From Luzula sylvatica (taxonomy: Eukaryota > Streptophyta > Magnoliopsida > Poales > Juncaceae), in assembly GCA_946800325.1 (NCBI GenBank), contig OX326957.1:1922001-1986000 (forward strand): a stretch of DNA of 64,000 nt, in the 5' to 3' direction. Both the position numbers and the translations under genes were made by a program. The stretch's first letter is position 1. Each line of letters opens with the position of its first letter. The notes under the pieces are model-generated. The model saw nothing but the letters and a program-made list of their open reading frames with translations. It made no database searches and was not told the origin of the DNA. Below are positions 62,819 through 64,000 of this stretch, piece by piece.

Positions 62819-64000
62819 GGGGCAATTCCTTGTGTGTTCTTTTAAGAGTTCAAAATAATAAATTTGTCCCTTTAAAACGAACAATTACATATTTATCCTT
62901 ACTAATCTTAACTTATTTCAATTTTGTCAAAACTTAACAGACATGTTAAAATTAACAGAAAACTATTTCATTGACTAATTTACCCCTAGCCCAAATTCAT
63001 TAAAAATCTAATCCCTACCCGTTTAAGTAACCCCAAACCCATTAAAACACCTAAACCTAATCCAACCCGAGAAAACCCACGAATCTTCCTCTTGCCAAAC
63101 TCGTGAACAGCAATGGCGTTCTTGGCGACGCGATGCGACGCGACTGGAGCTATTTTGGCGACGCGACACGGTATTGGCGATTGGAGCGTTTTTGGTGACG
63201 CGACGTTCGCGAAGCTCATCAGGAATTCACGGCTGAAGCTGGTGAAGCTCTGACTGTTAAAGCTGGTCGGAAGTGCTGCGCCAGATTTCGTATCTGAAAT
63301 TGTTTTTTATCAGGAATTCATCAAAGTTACTCTAATTCCATAAAAAAACTCACCTTTCTTTAATATGAATTTTATTGCTCATTTAGTGGTTCAGGTCATG
63401 CTTTCCGATTACATTGGAAAAAAGTATAGCATGCCTTACTGGTACCTTCATTCTACTTTTAATACCAAATTTCCATATTTATATCTTTCATAAAACTCAA
63501 TTTATTTTCAATTTGCACATAAATTACTACTTTCAGTGACCATTATTCATAATTCGAGAGCATAAATACCGAAATTATCGAACTCTCTCTTGACAGCATG
63601 GTAGTATGGTACGTAAACATATTCCCTCAAAACAATTAATCAATAATTTATTTATTTAATTAACATTAAAAAAAATTTTAAAAAATACTGTTTTGGCACC
63701 TCGATTGGGTTCAAACAGATAGAAAATCAGGAGGACTCGGTGACTTGAATTATCCTCTCATCTCTGACATCGCCAAACCTTTTTCCAAATCTTACGGTGT
63801 GTTAATTGTTATCAGGTATTTATTCTTCTAAATTATCATAATGAATATTTGATAATCTTCATGATTTTAATATTATTTATATTATATGAATAACAGGGAA
63901 TTGCATTGAGAGGATTATTTAAAATAGATAAGGAAACCGAGCGAGAAGTCGATGAAACCCGACCCGAAACCCGATCCGAAACTTTGTAATCGAGTCGGAA
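62819..64000 (+). mobile_element. Left end of a Mutator-like element (runs off the window)
   Basis: 'ggggcaattccttgtgtgtt' at 62,819 resembles the terminus of the 4,305 element ('ggggaaatttcttgtatgtc') and is followed by the same style of degenerate 'aaatttgtccctttaaaac' blocks. A GC-richer body with peroxiredoxin exons follows. The right terminus and target duplication are not in the window, so the extent is inferred. Confidence 0.5.
63266..63960 (+). pseudogene. Chloroplast 2-Cys peroxiredoxin (BAS1-like) pseudogene, introns retained
   Basis: Exon-like blocks in order. 63,266-63,326 encodes VGSAAPDF...QEFIK. 63,396 onward encodes VMLSDYIGKKY, then decays where FFYPLDFTFVCPTE with the peroxidatic Cys should be. 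63,532-63,606 encodes FSDHYS, stop, FESINTEI...LDSMV. 63,691-63,819 encodes [26 protein letters not shown]. 63,897-63,960 encodes GIALRGLFKIDKE, then a deletion to VDET. GT-AG introns separate the blocks as in plant genes. The intact family is a plastid thiol peroxidase reduced by NTRC or thioredoxin. Loss of the peroxidatic Cys region and an in-frame TAA at 63,550 make this copy non-functional. It lies just inside a Mutator-like terminus, so gene capture (Pack-MULE) is a plausible origin. Confidence 0.88.

Noticed and set aside
63030..63070. Telomere-like 'cctaaacctaat' text
   Set aside because: Only one or two irregular units, not a CCCTAAA array.

Overview
The window reads as nuclear DNA of a flowering plant, most likely a eudicot. 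It has AT-rich intergenic sequence, genes split by GT-AG introns, plant-only gene families (GT14 core-2/I-branching-like glycosyltransferase, alpha-expansin, DUF295 F-box protein, plant ELO-like protein) and many small DNA transposons. I cannot name the species.

Layout. Positions 1 to about 24,550 are one AT-rich satellite array. The monomer is about 181 bp, and seven monomer subtypes recur in a fixed order (about 1.27 kb), a higher-order repeat. The array continues off the left edge. Inside it an 8,230-bp block (about 37 monomers plus a 1,559-bp Mutator-like element) is present twice in tandem and nearly identical. The array gives way at about 24.55 kb to ordinary gene-bearing sequence.

From 25 to 64 kb there are four genes that look intact: a three-exon GT14-type glycosyltransferase (25,025-27,896, +), a single-exon ELO-like fatty-acid elongase homologue (34,285-35,190, -), a three-exon EXPA20-like expansin (40,484-41,443, +) and a single-exon DUF295 F-box protein (47,305-48,420, -). 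Around them lie broken copies: a MAP-kinase-like pseudogene (42.1-42.8 kb, -), two expansin remnants (43.4 and 49.1-49.5 kb), the first exons of a METTL21-like lysine methyltransferase (53.2-53.6 kb, -), and an intron-bearing 2-Cys peroxiredoxin pseudogene (63.3-64 kb, +) that lies inside a Mutator-like end.

Mobile and repeated DNA makes up much of the rest. There are Mutator-type elements with 9-bp target duplications, hAT-type elements with 8-bp duplications, a 1.5-kb fold-back element, a putative nested LTR element, two tRNA-like (SINE-like) patches, a family of about 300-bp repeats present five times, a 31-bp minisatellite, a 189-bp tandem array carrying ACGTGGC motifs, and AAT microsatellites. 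The genes do not form a pathway or operon. Their proximity looks incidental, except that the expansin, kinase and dispersed-repeat segments have been duplicated together in inverted orientation.
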